64,000 nt of DNA from Welwitschia mirabilis (Eukaryota > Gnetophyta > Gnetopsida > Welwitschiales), in assembly GCA_051453625.1 (NCBI GenBank), contig JBOZIK010000001.1:215890570-215954569 (forward strand). Reading direction: 5' to 3'. This document shows, piece after piece, positions 1 to 11,410 of the stretch; positions within the stretch are counted from its first letter, which is position 1, and every line of letters begins with the position of its first letter. Both the position numbers and the translations under genes were made by a program. Below the pieces are notes generated by a model, which searched no databases, was not told the origin of the DNA, and was given only the letters and a program-made list of their open reading frames with translations.

Positions 1-110
1 TAATTAACCTCTTTGAATTCTTTGACACCTACTTGATTTTTATCTGGATGTAATCTGAGTGCTTTCTTTCTGTGACTGGACTTGATAACTTGTGGTAGGC
101 TCTATAAAAG
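1..110 (-). pseudogene. J-domain (DnaJ-type) remnant
   Basis: Read on the - strand, about 30 codons match helix II, the loop and the start of helix III of a J-domain: KKALRLHPDKNQ followed by EFKEV. The HPD tripeptide, which stimulates Hsp70 ATPase activity in J-proteins, is encoded at 42-50. Upstream codons (about 100-60) resemble the helix II start (VIKSSHRKKAL), but a stop codon lies about 20 codons before the HPD, and no open frame links it to a start. The window ends inside the domain, so a continuation to the left is possible. It could be an exon of a real gene, a gene fragment or a processed pseudogene. Confidence is high for the motif and low for any function. Confidence 0.55.
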
Positions 111-199
111 ATTCCCAAAGTGTCAAATGGGCATCTCTTTAGCCCATGAATTATTGCAAGCATAACCTCCTATTTTGCAGTATTCATGTCTATATCTTT

Positions 200-999
200 C
201 TAAATGTTATGCTACATTTCTTATAAAGAGGAATCTGTGGTTGAATTCCAGGTAGAAGTGGGGCTGTTTTCTAACTGAGGGAAGCCTGATCATGTATTTG
301 CTTCCTTTGCTCTTAAGAGTCAGTTAGAATCTACTCTTGAGTAGTCTCTTAAGTTGTCTCCTGAGCTATCTCCTTCTAGTCTAGGGGTAAATTTAACTCC
401 TCTATCTGGGGTTTTTAGGGTGAAGTTGCCCCTTGTTGAGGGTTGGGACTTCCTTGTGCAATGTTTCCCTTAGATTGAAGGGCTTCTTTCATAGTAGCTC
501 TTCTCTTAGATTTTCTCCTTGGAGGAGTCTGTTGGGGTTTCATCATGGGGGAATAAGGGGCCTCTCTTACTTTAATCTCATTGGCTACCCTCTAAAGATC
601 TAAAATTAATCTTGAATTCCTAGTTATATCTTTTCGTTGAAGGGCCTAAACAAAGAAAAAGGAAAAATTCACCTAGTTCCCTAGGTCCAGGGCTTTAAGA
701 AAAGCAAAGTATAGTTCTAAGAGATTTGAGTAATATCTGGATTAAATGAAGTATCAGTTAATTAATTCTACATCCAAGCCCTAAGGGAGCAGTAGTGCCT
801 TCTAGCTAATGTATTCACTAGATAGCTTAAGGACACTACTAGGAAAGAAATTGAGTGCTTTTCACTGCCCTTGACTTTAAGAGGAATTCTTTCTCCAGCT
901 TCTGATATTTTCAAGACTTTGGAAAGAGATTCTTTAGTTATTTTAATAGGAATTCTTCTAAAGGTTGTGTGCTACCCTATTTAACATCTGTAAAATTGG
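200..999 (-). other. decayed coding-like sequence, unidentified
   Basis: The - strand carries stretches that look like eroded protein coding, with several codons between stops. One, at about 590-430, is basic and proline-rich (KPQQTPPRRKSKRRATMKEA). It lies between the J-domain remnant and the 3' end of the LINE. I do not recognise a family. It may be the tail of LINE ORF2 or the 5' part of whatever gene supplied the J-domain. Confidence 0.25.
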
Positions 1000-3900
1000 G
1001 TAATATTAGGCCATGAATCTCTCTTAAGTTTGTGTAAGGGGGTTACCCATTCCACAACCTTTACTTTTTCCATCGGTCTAGGCATCCTTCAAATAGGCTA
1101 AGATCAGATGGCTCAATGGTGGGTATAGCTTCCATTGCAATTCTAATTTGAGAAGGATAAGTCTTGATCCTCCTAGCAGTATTTAATGGAAATGATAAGG
1201 GAGTGCTATTGAAAATGAAATCATTTATGGTTCTCTAAAACTACCAATAAGTCAAATAAATTCTATCATTAAAGAAAGTATCAGAGGCATTACATTTCTG
1301 ATAGTACTTCTTCAATATTACCATTAACTCTTTACTCTAAGTGTATTAATGAAACAAGTTGTTTATGGTTACAGGATAAGACTAGTAGACAAGACAAGCT
1401 ATTTCTACTTGAAAATCTCTCTTACATAATTAATATCTAATGAGGACTTTATGGTGATTCTTCAACTAATAAAACACTTCAATTTTTTTGGGAATTTAGC
1501 CCTTTTAGAACTTCTTTTAAAAGTCATCTTTCTCATATTTCTTTTAGAGGATCTATTTGGTTGTATTAGCATGGTAAATGTTTAAGTCTAGAAGATGTCT
1601 TCAAGCTTTATTAGGATGCTTTCTCAGGTAAGATTATCCCTGATCGATGCTTCAATTTAGGTATCTTTAATTGATTAAATCACTTTAAGGTTGTTCTCCC
1701 TCAATCAGTCTTTTTAAGATATGATGGGCTTCTGTAAGAAGATAGTTCTATGGTCTTTCAATCCCCTAGCCTCCTAATTCCTTGGGTTAATATAATGTCT
1801 TTCATTTGCAAAAGTGAATACAGTTTTAATCTTTACCTCTAAACCAAATGAATTCCTTTAGAATTCTATTAATTTTTTGAATGATGTTCTTTGAGGGGTG
1901 ATAACAGAAGCTATGCATCTAAAGAAAGAGATTGGACATGAGTTTGAAAGAATAATATTTACTTTAGAGGAGAGAAAATTATTCTTCTAGGAGTTGCATC
2001 GTCTTTAAATAGACTTAAGGATGTAGTTCCATGTAAGATTATTATGCCAATTTTAAATAGGAATTCCTAGGTAGATGTCTTGTAGGTCTCCCATTTTAGC
2101 TTTTAGGATTCTAGTGATTTTACCTTACTAATACTATTTCTACAAAAGGTGTGAATTCTTAACTTGTTTTAGTTAGTATGAATACTTGTAGCTACTACAA
2201 AAAAGTTTATGGACTTCTTGATAGCTCTTCCTTGCTAATATGATGCCTTGGTCATAATGATAATGTCATCTGCATGGTGGTTATTAATGAAGGTTTTACC
2301 TCCTATCCTAATTCATAAAACTCCACTACTCTTTAAGAATACCTATAAAATATTTATAATAAATAGAAAAAGATATGGGGATAGAGGATTTTATTATTTT
2401 AATCCTTGACCTACTGAGAACCATTTGGACTTGTGGTTGTTAACCTGCATACTAAATTTAGCTTATGCTTGCATATCTTTCATACATGAATGATGTCTTG
2501 ATGAACTCCAATCTTCCTAAGGATACATCCTAATGCTTGTCAAATAATAGAATTATAATCTTTAATGATATCCAATTTAGCAATAAGAAGAAGAAATTTA
2601 TGTTTTTTAAAAGAATAAATAATCTCATAAGTCAACAAGATTTGGTCCTGGATATACCTAGATCGGATGAAGCCAACTTCATTCTTTGAAATTACCTTGA
2701 ATAGCAGGGGTGATACAACCAACCATGATTTTCATAAATATTCTATAAAGAACATTGCAAATACCTAAGGGTTTGAAATCTATTGGTTTACTAGCATCTC
2801 ACTTTTTGATGATAAGAATAGCCTTGGTTCTATTCATTTCCTTAGGAATGTGTTTATTATAAAAAATATCTTCATGATATCCTAAAGATTATCCCCCAAA
2901 ATGGAAAAGTGAGATTTAAAAATCTCAATTGGTCACCTATCTAATACAAATGCTCTATTTTTCTTTATAGACCTCACAACTAATAGGAATTTATCTCTGC
3001 TTAAGGATTTAATAAGTTGGAAGTTGTCCTCATTGGAAATTCTCTTATTCTTTGGGACAAGGCTATGGGCAATATCATCCCATTTTCAAATTCTCATAAA
3101 GATGAGCCTACATTTCATTAGCTATTTCCTATTCATTTCTAGTAATGTTACCTCTGATCGTAAGCCTTCTAATCCTATTGTTTGCTCTATACTAATTGAC
3201 TTGCTAGAAGAAAAACCTAGTATGCTTATTTCCCTTCTTAAGCCATTTTATCCTTAATTATTTTCTCTAATAATTTTCCTCATGAGCATTTATTTCTTAG
3301 AGTTTCAAGAGGCACTATAATTCCTTATTACAAAGTCTATCTTGGTCTTCTTCCTCTTCTTGCTCAACTTGGAGTCTCTGGATTTCTTCCTCAAGATATT
3401 CTTTAGATTCAAATATTTCTTTATCTTTCCTTCTCTAGTCCTTTATATGGGATTTTTAAGGTATTAAAGCCTCTGTAAAGGAAGGTTAAGGATTATATCC
3501 TATATTACTGGGTCCAAATTATTTCCATTCAGGTTTTAGTTTTTGTCTAGTTAATCTAGTATCATTCATACGAATGAAGTCTTTTGGGGTACTATTGCTC
3601 CCACTTTGAGTCTAATAGGATAACGATTTGAAGATATTCTGTTTATCCCATAGGATTCGATTTAAAGATTGAATAAGTCCTTTTTAATGAGAATTCTATC
3701 GATCTTAGACATAATTAGACTATTGCCTATTCTTCTATTAGACCAGGTGTATTTAAACCTAGTAATATAAACATCTGTAACTGTATTCTATTTCATAAAA
3801 TCTTTTTAGAATTGAAGCTCTTCTAGAATTCTAGTTATTACCCACTAATTTTTCCCAATGGTGTAGACATTAATTAAAATCCCTCACAACAAGCCATTTA

Positions 3901-4150
3901 AATTTATCTATTATGGTCCATTGTAATTCATCTAAAGTAAGAGCTTTATCTTATTTATTTTTAAGACTAATAAATATTTGTTATAGTCTAGCCTTATTCC
4001 TTAAGGAAGATAGTGATGCGGTTCTTATTGCTATTAACTAAATTTGCCTCCCTTTTCATGAAAATCATGAGGCCTCCTAAGTTTCCTTAGGTTGCAAAGG
4101 TAAAAAAGTTCCACTGCTGCCCTACATTCTCTATTTTCATATCATTTTTT
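1000..4150 (-). pseudogene. LINE ORF2 remnant: endonuclease and reverse transcriptase
   Basis: Endonuclease: the C-terminal block near 3770-3690 reads KYTWSNRRIGNSLIMSKIDR, matching the FTWSN-N-LDR block of plant LINE endonucleases. Reverse transcriptase: 2722-2540 reads NEVGFIRSRYIQDQILLTYE and then LIAKLDIIKDYN, equivalent to the QxGF...R...D and KLDxxKAYD motifs. The catalytic xxDD motif is HADDIII, with the two aspartates at 2270-2265. A further coding-like block at about 1240-1080 (YPSQIRIAMEAIP) probably belongs to the region downstream of RT. Stops and frame changes separate these blocks, so no functional protein can be made. Family assignment is firm; boundaries are approximate. Confidence 0.75.
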
Positions 4151-4559
4151 ATTTTTGTTTTCTGTAAATAAACTAAATTAATACTAAATTAACTTATGAA
4201 ATTTCTTAGGTTTTTTTCCTTATAAAAGGCCTCTAATCTCTTGTAGTTTCATGAAAAATAATTCATTAGGTCTATTTTTGCCCCTTTTGAGATGCTTGGC
4301 CTTCTTTCAACATATCTTCAATGGTATCTTGGGAACTACTAGCCACATTCTCTATTATTTCCCTTTCTTAGAGGGTTCTATTACTAGGTCTTCCTTTGAT
4401 TTGAACTTTCACAGCATTCAGCTTATGTGTATTTGGTGGATTTTGAGGTTGCTAAGAGTCCTCATCTTTCATAAGAGGTTGAAAGGGTTTGTAGTCCCTC
4501 TCTTGTACCTTTTTCTCCTTGCTTTTCTTAGTTTCCTTGAGGAAAATTGTAGTGCTTTT

Positions 4560-5140
4560 CACTAGGTTTTCCTTCTTTTGTTTATGTCAACATATGCTCT
4601 GATTATGTCCACTTTTCCCATAAAAAAAAAAAAAGTTTTCTTTTGTTTTTCTTTAATGTCAACTAACTATTTTCTACATTATTCTTTTATATAACCTATT
4701 CTACCATAATGGGAGCATATTTTTTTAGTAGAATCTCATCTCTCCAAAATGTGCCCTAATTTCCCACATACATTATATGAAACTGAAAGGTTCTCATAGG
4801 TAACTTTAAGATCATATATGTTCCATTTGGATCTGAATTTTACAAATTATATCTTCTTCATCTCCTCCATACTTATCCAAACGCAACACTTAGCTGGTAC
4901 TAGTCTTATTTATTTAATAGTAATTATATCAAGCTTGATCAGTTCATCAAGCTGGAATTTAATTTTTCTTAGAAGAACTTTATCCCAAAACTTCAATGGA
5001 AACTTGTGGATGTGGATCTATATAGGCAACTTCCTAAATAGGTTTGGATCCAATTGCATTCCTGACATTCATTTGGTTAGAGTGAGTCCCCTCAACTCAA
5101 TGAACCAAGATCCTCTCATGATTATCTCATCTTGATCTTA
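4560..5140 (-). pseudogene. LINE ORF1 remnant: DUF4283 and zinc knuckle
   Basis: The - strand at about 5060-4900 reads IHIHKFPLKFWDKVLLRKI and then LDELIKLDIITIK, which follows the W-x-x-LPLEFW...VL..IG..LG.LIKID pattern of the DUF4283 domain in plant LINE ORF1. About 280 bp downstream, at 4625-4580, FYGKSGHNQSIC keeps the GH and final Cys of a CCHC zinc knuckle, but the first two cysteines are lost. ORF1 proteins bind element RNA; this one is broken by several stops. Spacing to ORF2 is as expected for a single element. Confidence 0.65.
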
Positions 5141-5399
5141 TTCATTATCCAACTAGAAAATCACCAGCTCTTTTGGCATAGTAATGACTTTAACTTTACT
5201 GACTCCTATCCATTTAGTTGTTATCCATTCTTTGATATAATCTAGCTAAGTTCTTGGACTAGATTAAACAAACTTAATAATTAAACTATATTAGAGTTTT
5301 TTCTCAATCTTAGAGTAATACCTTCATCAATATATAAAACTAGGGATTTTCCTTCCCTCAAGAACTTAGTCTTCTCTATTTTGGAGAATAATCCCTTTG

Positions 5400-6216
5400 A
5401 TAAACCCTAAAGTGGATCAAAACAGAGATATTAAGAAATTCTACAACTTACTCAAAGATAGTTTTCCTGATGGAAAAAATTGCCTCCTTTGTACTGTAGA
5501 GACCATGAACTAAAATTGCCCCTATCAATCTGAAGTCTTCTAATTCCTAGCTCCCTACTATGCTTCAGTTCTGCTTAATCTAGTAAAGCCTCCATAGGTC
5601 ATTGGTCCTCCTTCAAATCTATTCCTCTAAAGGGACATATTTATTATTTAAGGGGCATATATTGTTTTGAAAGAGCAATTTTTTTAAAAGAGGAATATTT
5701 ATTATTTTTTAAGGGCATTATTTTTGAAAAGGGGTAAATATTTATTTTTTTAAATAAAATAAAATATACTTTTAAGGGGATTTCCCCTTTTTTCCCCTTA
5801 AGAAATCTTTTTAAGAAAATATTTGTTTGGTAGGTATTGATTCTACCCCATTCCTAGTGCTTTCCCTACCATTAGCATACTATTTTCCCTACACTCTAAT
5901 CAACCCTCTTATTTGACACCATTCATGTCCATAAAGAAGAAGATAAAAAACATTGTTCATTAATTTTTCTTTTTGTATTGATCTGCTTCTACTGCCAATG
6001 CTACATGCTCTATGCTGCATAATCACGTGTGCTCATCAATTCCTTTGAAAAGTAAAAATAGATTTGCTTCTCAAAGGCTCTGAGATCTATATAGCTAGCA
6101 AGGAGGAGAAGAAATCCCAACAGTAACTCCTTCAATCAAAGAAACCACGCTTCTCTTACAAAGTTACATTAGTGCAGGTTGCATCGACAAATTTTTTTCA
6201 TCATTTTTATTAGAAC
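5400..6216. other. AT-rich stretch, no gene seen
   Basis: There is no open frame of note. The stretch 5640-5800 is A/T-rich with short repeats of aaggggcat/tatttatt. A CACGTG hexamer at about 6025 stands alone, without a gene next to it. Confidence 0.5.
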
Positions 6217-6470
6217 GATGTGTGATTTCTTTATCTTTCTTTGTAACTGCACTTACTATTTATGAGATTTTTATTTCCTATAAATAGTGGATTNNNNNNN
6301 NNNNNNNNNNNNNNNNNNNNNNNNNNNNNNNNNNNNNNNNNNNNNNNNNNNNNNNNNNNNNNNNNNNNNNNNNNNNNNNNNNNNNNNNNNNNNGATGTGT
6401 GATTTCTTTATCTTTCTTTGTAACTGCACTTACTATTTATGAGATTTTTATTTCCTATAAATAGTGGATT
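6217..6470. repeat. 77-bp exact duplication flanking a 100-N gap
   Basis: Positions 6217-6293 and 6394-6470 are identical over 77 bases and sit directly on each side of the gap 6294-6393. This is the pattern expected when two contig ends overlap but were not merged. A true tandem duplication is the alternative. Confidence 0.85.
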
Positions 6471-6556
6471 AGTTCTAATGTTATGCACTGATAGTGACTT
6501 TAGTGTTTGCTGATGATTTGAATGAGTTTAAGCTAAACCTAATAACTTAACTTAGT

Positions 6557-6743
6557 TTGACTGAAGTTGACTAATTTTAACAATGTTTGTCTATGGTTGA
6601 CTAACTTAGACTTACTTTGACTAAAGTTATTTGACTCATTTTGACGGATCTTGACTAGTTTGACCAGCTTTGACCAAGTTTGAATAAGTTTTTGTTGTGT
6701 TTGTTGACTAATTTTGACTAAATTTGATTGATTTCATTTTGAC
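6557..6743 (+). repeat. degenerate TTGAC-rich array
   Basis: Twelve TTGAC pentamers lie in about 187 bp, spaced irregularly (about 10-30 bp) within a ttTTGACTaa-like consensus; ten are followed by C or T, which fits the W-box core. The array looks like an eroded short-period repeat, possibly from an LTR. No gene start is near enough to call it a promoter. Confidence 0.7.
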
Positions 6744-8984
6744 AAATTTCCCTAATATTGTAATATTTTCTTCCCTAAAAAGTTTTACCTATAGTAAAAT
6801 TTTAAATGCATAAAAATGAGTTCTTAAAAAAAAAATTAATTTAGGACTTAATAATGATAAAACTCAAACAAAATATATTTTTTTTCATTTTCTCAGAATA
6901 TAAAATTTTTTGTGATTTTTATTTTTTGTATTTTAAGAGAAATTTATATTTAATTCCTAAACTAGATAAAGACTAAATTAAAATTTTTTTTCCTCTTTAT
7001 TTTCAAAGAAATTTAAACATAACTTCAAGATTATATATATTAAAAAATGGTTTTTTATTTGATTTTTTTAAAGTTAAAAGAAAAAAACTATATTTTCTTT
7101 TGTAAACATAAGATGTAATCCTAATTAAAAGAAAACTTCTATTTAAGAAAAAGTTTTTCCTAAAAATGTTTAAAAGAAAAAAGATTTTTTTTCAAATGTA
7201 TAGCTTAAAATTAAAAAGAAAAGGGAAAAAACATTCAAATGCACCCCCCTCCTTTTTTTTTTTTAATTTAGAAAAAAGTCTTTACAAAATGACAGTAAAA
7301 ATTAAAGAAAAAAGATAAAAGAACTAAACTTTTTTTTTATTCCTCCATTGATGCACTTCTATTTCTCCCATTCTTCCATTCTTGCTATGCTCTTGCATCA
7401 TCTTCTTTGATGATTTTTTTTGCCTTTTCCCTTGTTCTTCCTTCAATTATTCTAACAGGTTTATTTCCTACAAAAAGTTATTCTATTTTGATTTGTTTAT
7501 GTTTTCTAAATGGGGACCAAGAGGTTTTTCTCTCTATTCGTTATTGCAATCTGGCAAAAACTGTGTTGTTCCTTCTGAAGGTTATGAAGACAGCTTTATA
7601 GTGTATGGAGCCCTTCTGAGAAGTGAATTGTTCCCCTCTGCATCTAATAAGAGTAGTTCCCGGTCATCTCATACTTCACTTGGAAACATTTTAAAGTTTA
7701 GGTCTTTGTTGAGAATTTCTAAATCGTAGACTTCTTCTTCTTACCCACACTGATCTCCTTATGCTTTGTCTCGTCTGCATGGTCTATGCTTTGATTTCCA
7801 TTTCACCCTTTTTTTTCGTTTGCCTATTTTCTCTCTGACAATTGTTTGCTTTATCTATTCCTCTTGTGATTCCTATTTGACATCCCTCATCGATCATAAA
7901 ATAAATAGAATGGAAAGATGCTCTACAAGAGTAAATGTGAATTATAAACATAAGGTGTAAAGAGAGTTTTCCACTCCGATGAATTTGCAGAGCTCAAGAG
8001 GAGTCCTAGAGTGCAGTGTATGGAAAAGGAATCATCCAATAATGAAAAAAAAATGAATTAATGATTTGACAACATGATCTTGTAATTGTGATGAAGGTTG
8101 TAATTCTGTATTGTGATGCAAAGACTACAATTTATGATTTAACGCAACTCTAGATACATTATCCATTGCCACTCCATCATTCTTTTGATCACTCCTTTTG
8201 TTTCTTTATTAAGTGATATAGATGAATGGAAAAGGTATGGAAGAATGACATAAGTGATGTATGAGATGATAAGATATCAAGAAAGAGAAGTAGTGATAAA
8301 TGTATAAAATGAAAAATAAGAAATGATAATTAACATCTGACCATAATCATGAAAATGGAGAAACAAAGCTAGGGCATAGGAGAATGGTGAATAAAGCAAA
8401 AGGGATGAGAGGTGATGGCATTGGAAAATAGATTTTCACTCCATTGCAAAGTGGCAAAGGGAGTAGTAAAAGAGAGGATACCAAAAAATAACAAGTTAAC
8501 TAGAAAGTGGAATTAGTCTCAAGTAGGTAAGAGTAAATGCAATAATAACTTGAAGGTAATTAATCATAAATACCAAGAAAAGATTAGGTAAAAATGGATA
8601 AATAGGGCATGAAGAAGATTGATTTCTACACCTATAAATGACAACCTAGCAAGGTCCATTGATGTGGATCATAATATTATTCGATGTCATTAACACAATG
8701 GTTTGATGTTAAATAATATAGAGTATCATGTAATAAGGGCAATGGTTATGATAATGCCTATGATTATTATGCAAATTATTAATATAGTGTTTGGACTATA
8801 ACTCTATCTAATCATCAACTATGATAATAAGTGAGATCTTACTAACTTATCATTTAATGACTAAGATGTTCTAAATACTCATGAAGCCATAACTTCAGAG
8901 TTATAGGAAAATCAAGCCAATAGGATATTTAAAGAATACCATTCATCATAATGAGAGGAGTGTAACCACTACTAAGAGTGTAAG
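6744..8984. other. AT-rich stretch, one unrecognised ORF
   Basis: The stretch is mostly A/T homopolymer-rich sequence. One open frame on the + strand, 7382-7729 (115 codons), has a hydrophobic start and a serine-rich end (ASNKSSSRSSHTSLGN). I recognise no domain, and a stop-free run of this length is not strong evidence here. A polypyrimidine run and AG at about 7458 could be a splice acceptor, but no partner exon was found. Nothing else is supported. Confidence 0.3.
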
Positions 8985-9192
8985 GATCCACAAGCCAAAG
9001 TCAGATCATAACTAAATGATACCCTGGTGGAGTTTCCACATCTACCATATTGCATTGTCAAAGGCCCTTCTCGGTAATGTTTGCCTTGGTGCACTTGCCG
9101 TAGAACATCATGATGTTTTTTTCTTTTTTTCTCTTTTTTTCTTTTTTTCTTTTTTCCTCTTTTTTTAATTTCTTTTAATTTATTTTTTTTTG
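8985..9192 (-). other. gypsy-like noncoding fragment and purine tract
   Basis: On the - strand, a long purine tract (9192-9113, mostly A with interspersed G) runs into a less AT-rich patch that contains CGGCAAGTGCACC at 9101-9089 and, further on, GGTAGATGTGGAAACTCCACCAGG-type sequence. From memory, a CGGCAAGTGCACC box followed by a ...ATCCCACAGGG-type box is common in the noncoding part of plant Athila/Tat gypsy elements. The match is by motif only. The tract could also be simple low-complexity sequence. Confidence 0.3.
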
Positions 9193-9541
9193 GACCAATT
9201 GGCTGGATTCTCTTTTTATTTTTAAACATTGCTTGATTATTAAAATGGTAAATTATAAATCTCATAGTTGAAGATAAGCATCATATTTGACACAATTGAT
9301 GCTAATACTAAATAACTTAAGACACTACACATCATAGACATGGGAATGTTATTAGATTTGGTGAAATCCAATCTTACCACTATAAATGCCCAAAAGTATA
9401 GAACTAGTTTGATAAAACTTGAATGTGATTTAATACAAAACNNNNNNNNNNNNNNNNNNNNNNNNNNNNNNNNNNNNNNNNNNNNNNNNNNNNNNNNNNN
9501 NNNNNNNNNNNNNNNNNNNNNNNNNNNNNNNNNNNNNNNNN

Positions 9542-9713
9542 AATCTTATGAATATCTATAATGGTCGATGTACAATACTTTATTGATTATAGGGTTACAC
9601 ATAAATTCTCTCTAAGAAGAAAAAAAAGGATTTTCATTAGAATTAATGTCAAAAATGTTTTACATAGTTTAGAAACTCTAATAATTAAAGCTTACAAAAT
9701 GTGGGTTATAACA
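9542..9713 (-). repeat. LTR terminus, family starting TGTTATAACCC (copy 1)
   Basis: Reading the - strand from 9713, the sequence begins TGTTATAACCCACATTTTG, as plant gypsy LTRs often begin (TG followed by a pyrimidine-rich box). The first ~70 bases recur at 16950-16880 (- strand) and 52714-52787 (+ strand). This copy can be read for 172 bases before the gap at 9442-9541. Confidence 0.6.
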
Positions 9714-10850
9714 TATTATCTAATGAGATTTCTACTTTTAAGGTTTATGATATTATTTGTTATTCTAATTTTAAATGAAAAATCTTTCTGAGGTTATAGT
9801 TTCTATTTGTTAATATTATATTACTATATATATGTATTTATTCTTTAATCCTAAGATTATATCCTATTGAGTTATGATGTAAATAATACTGATTTTCACA
9901 TATCAAAATTAAGAATCTTTATGAAAAAATCAATGCCATGATCTTATATATTAATGAGAACAATAATTGTACTAACACTGTTTCCTCCTTAGGTATGAGG
10001 TTATGTATTTTTTCCTTATAGTGGTTATAGTTTTTATGCTATAAAATTAATGAAAGATAATAGTTGAAGGTTTATTTGTAATCTTAATATCTATTTAATT
10101 TTCATAGTTCTCATGCCTTATTGTTAATGTAATTTAACATAGATTAGAATTTTTTATCATTATAATAATTTAATAGAATAGTAATTAGATGGAATTTTTC
10201 ACAAAGAATGTGATTAGTATGAGTATATAAAACCACTTATTCAATCCCTTATTTACTTAGTATGTGGTAATTCTCTCTCTCAAAATCTTGGTGCTTTCTT
10301 AAGAATTTAATGTAGTTGTCCTTATTCATTAATTTCTTTAGTAATCATTTGAGAAAAAGATTAAATCATATATACTCTTAAGGGTTTGGTTAAGTTAGGA
10401 ATCACAAAAGAACTTCTTATTTATATGTAGAGCTACTCATTACCTTTTATAGAAGCTTCAAGATGTTCATGAAGATTGGAAAACAAAAAGTAAAATAATA
10501 AGATGTACCATTTTAGTTATGTATGAAACCATAATTTGTGTCTTTTACAAATTCAAGCATAATAGTTTAAGTAGGGTATTAGTATTCAATGAAGAAGTTG
10601 AAGAGTATCTTAAGCAAGAAGAATGACAAATATGGATTGTCATAAGGTCGTATTACAAAGAATGAAAGATTTTAATAAACCCATGATAAGTCAAAAACAA
10701 TAATGATTCTAAAAAAATTTCTTATTTGAGCCAATTTATCATAAAAGCCACCTCTTTAGTATTAATTTGATGATGTTGAACCACTTTATCTATATATCAA
10801 ATTCAATTTTACAAATTTTTCACTCATCACTTCCAAGAATTAATGAAGAG
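9714..10850. other. AT-rich stretch, no gene seen
   Basis: No domain or long frame is recognisable. Short coding-like scraps are present (for example EEVEEYLKQEE near 10590), but none is long enough to name. Confidence 0.5.
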
Positions 10851-11410
10851 AGTCACTGAGTGCAAGGTTAACTATCTCCTACATATGGACATGGATTTCA
10901 CTCTATTTGTTATTTAGTTAGTAAATTCACTCATATTTGTCTTATTAATTTAACTTTCTTAAAATTTAAACAAGTAAAGAGATAATTGAAAGAGTATTAA
11001 ATGGATTAAATATGAAATCTACTATAGATTGAAAAATTATAATATATAGCTACCTCTTGAAATTAGCATTAATAACACACTAACAAGTGAGAAAAAATTA
11101 CTTTCTAAATTTAAGGATAAAGAGGAAGAAAGTCACTGAGTGCAAGGTTAACTATCTCCTACATATGGACATGGATTTCACTCTATTTGTTATTTAGTTA
11201 GTAACTTCACTAATATTTGTCTTATTAATTTAACTTTCTTAAAATTTAAACAAGTAAATAGATAATTGAAAGAGTATTAAATGGATTAAATATGAAATCT
11301 ACTATAGATTGAAAAATTATAATATATAGATACCTCTTGAAATTAGTATTAATAGCACACTAACAAGTGAGAAAAAATTACTTTCTAAATTTAAGGATAA
11401 AGAGGAAGAG
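10851..11410. repeat. 280-bp tandem duplication
   Basis: Positions 10851-11130 and 11131-11410 are head-to-tail copies with a constant offset of 280. I counted about six to eight substitutions and no indels, so the duplication is recent relative to the eroded surroundings. No gap lies between the copies. There is no coding content. Confidence 0.95.

Larger units (their letters stand above)
1000..5400 (-). mobile_element. degenerate non-LTR retrotransposon (LINE, L1-like)
   Basis: A complete-order but dead LINE runs right to left. ORF1 (about 5140-4560) is followed by ORF2 with endonuclease (about 3770-3560 recognisable) and reverse transcriptase (about 2730-2220). Every domain is broken by stops and frameshifts, so the element is old. 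I could not fix its ends: no poly-A tail or target-site duplication is convincing. ORF1 with DUF4283 plus a zinc knuckle, followed by an apurinic-type endonuclease and RT, is the usual plant L1 arrangement. Confidence 0.75.

Noticed and set aside
4251-5135. Two + strand frames of 104 and 105 codons
   Set aside because: The opposite strand reads as LINE ORF1 with DUF4283 and zinc-knuckle motifs, so these are shadows.
6020-6032. CACGTG as a G-box promoter element
   Set aside because: A single hexamer with no gene start nearby is expected by chance.
7382-7729. 115-codon + strand frame as a host gene
   Set aside because: No recognisable domain, no supported splice partner and no upstream signals; kept only as a note in the regional entry.
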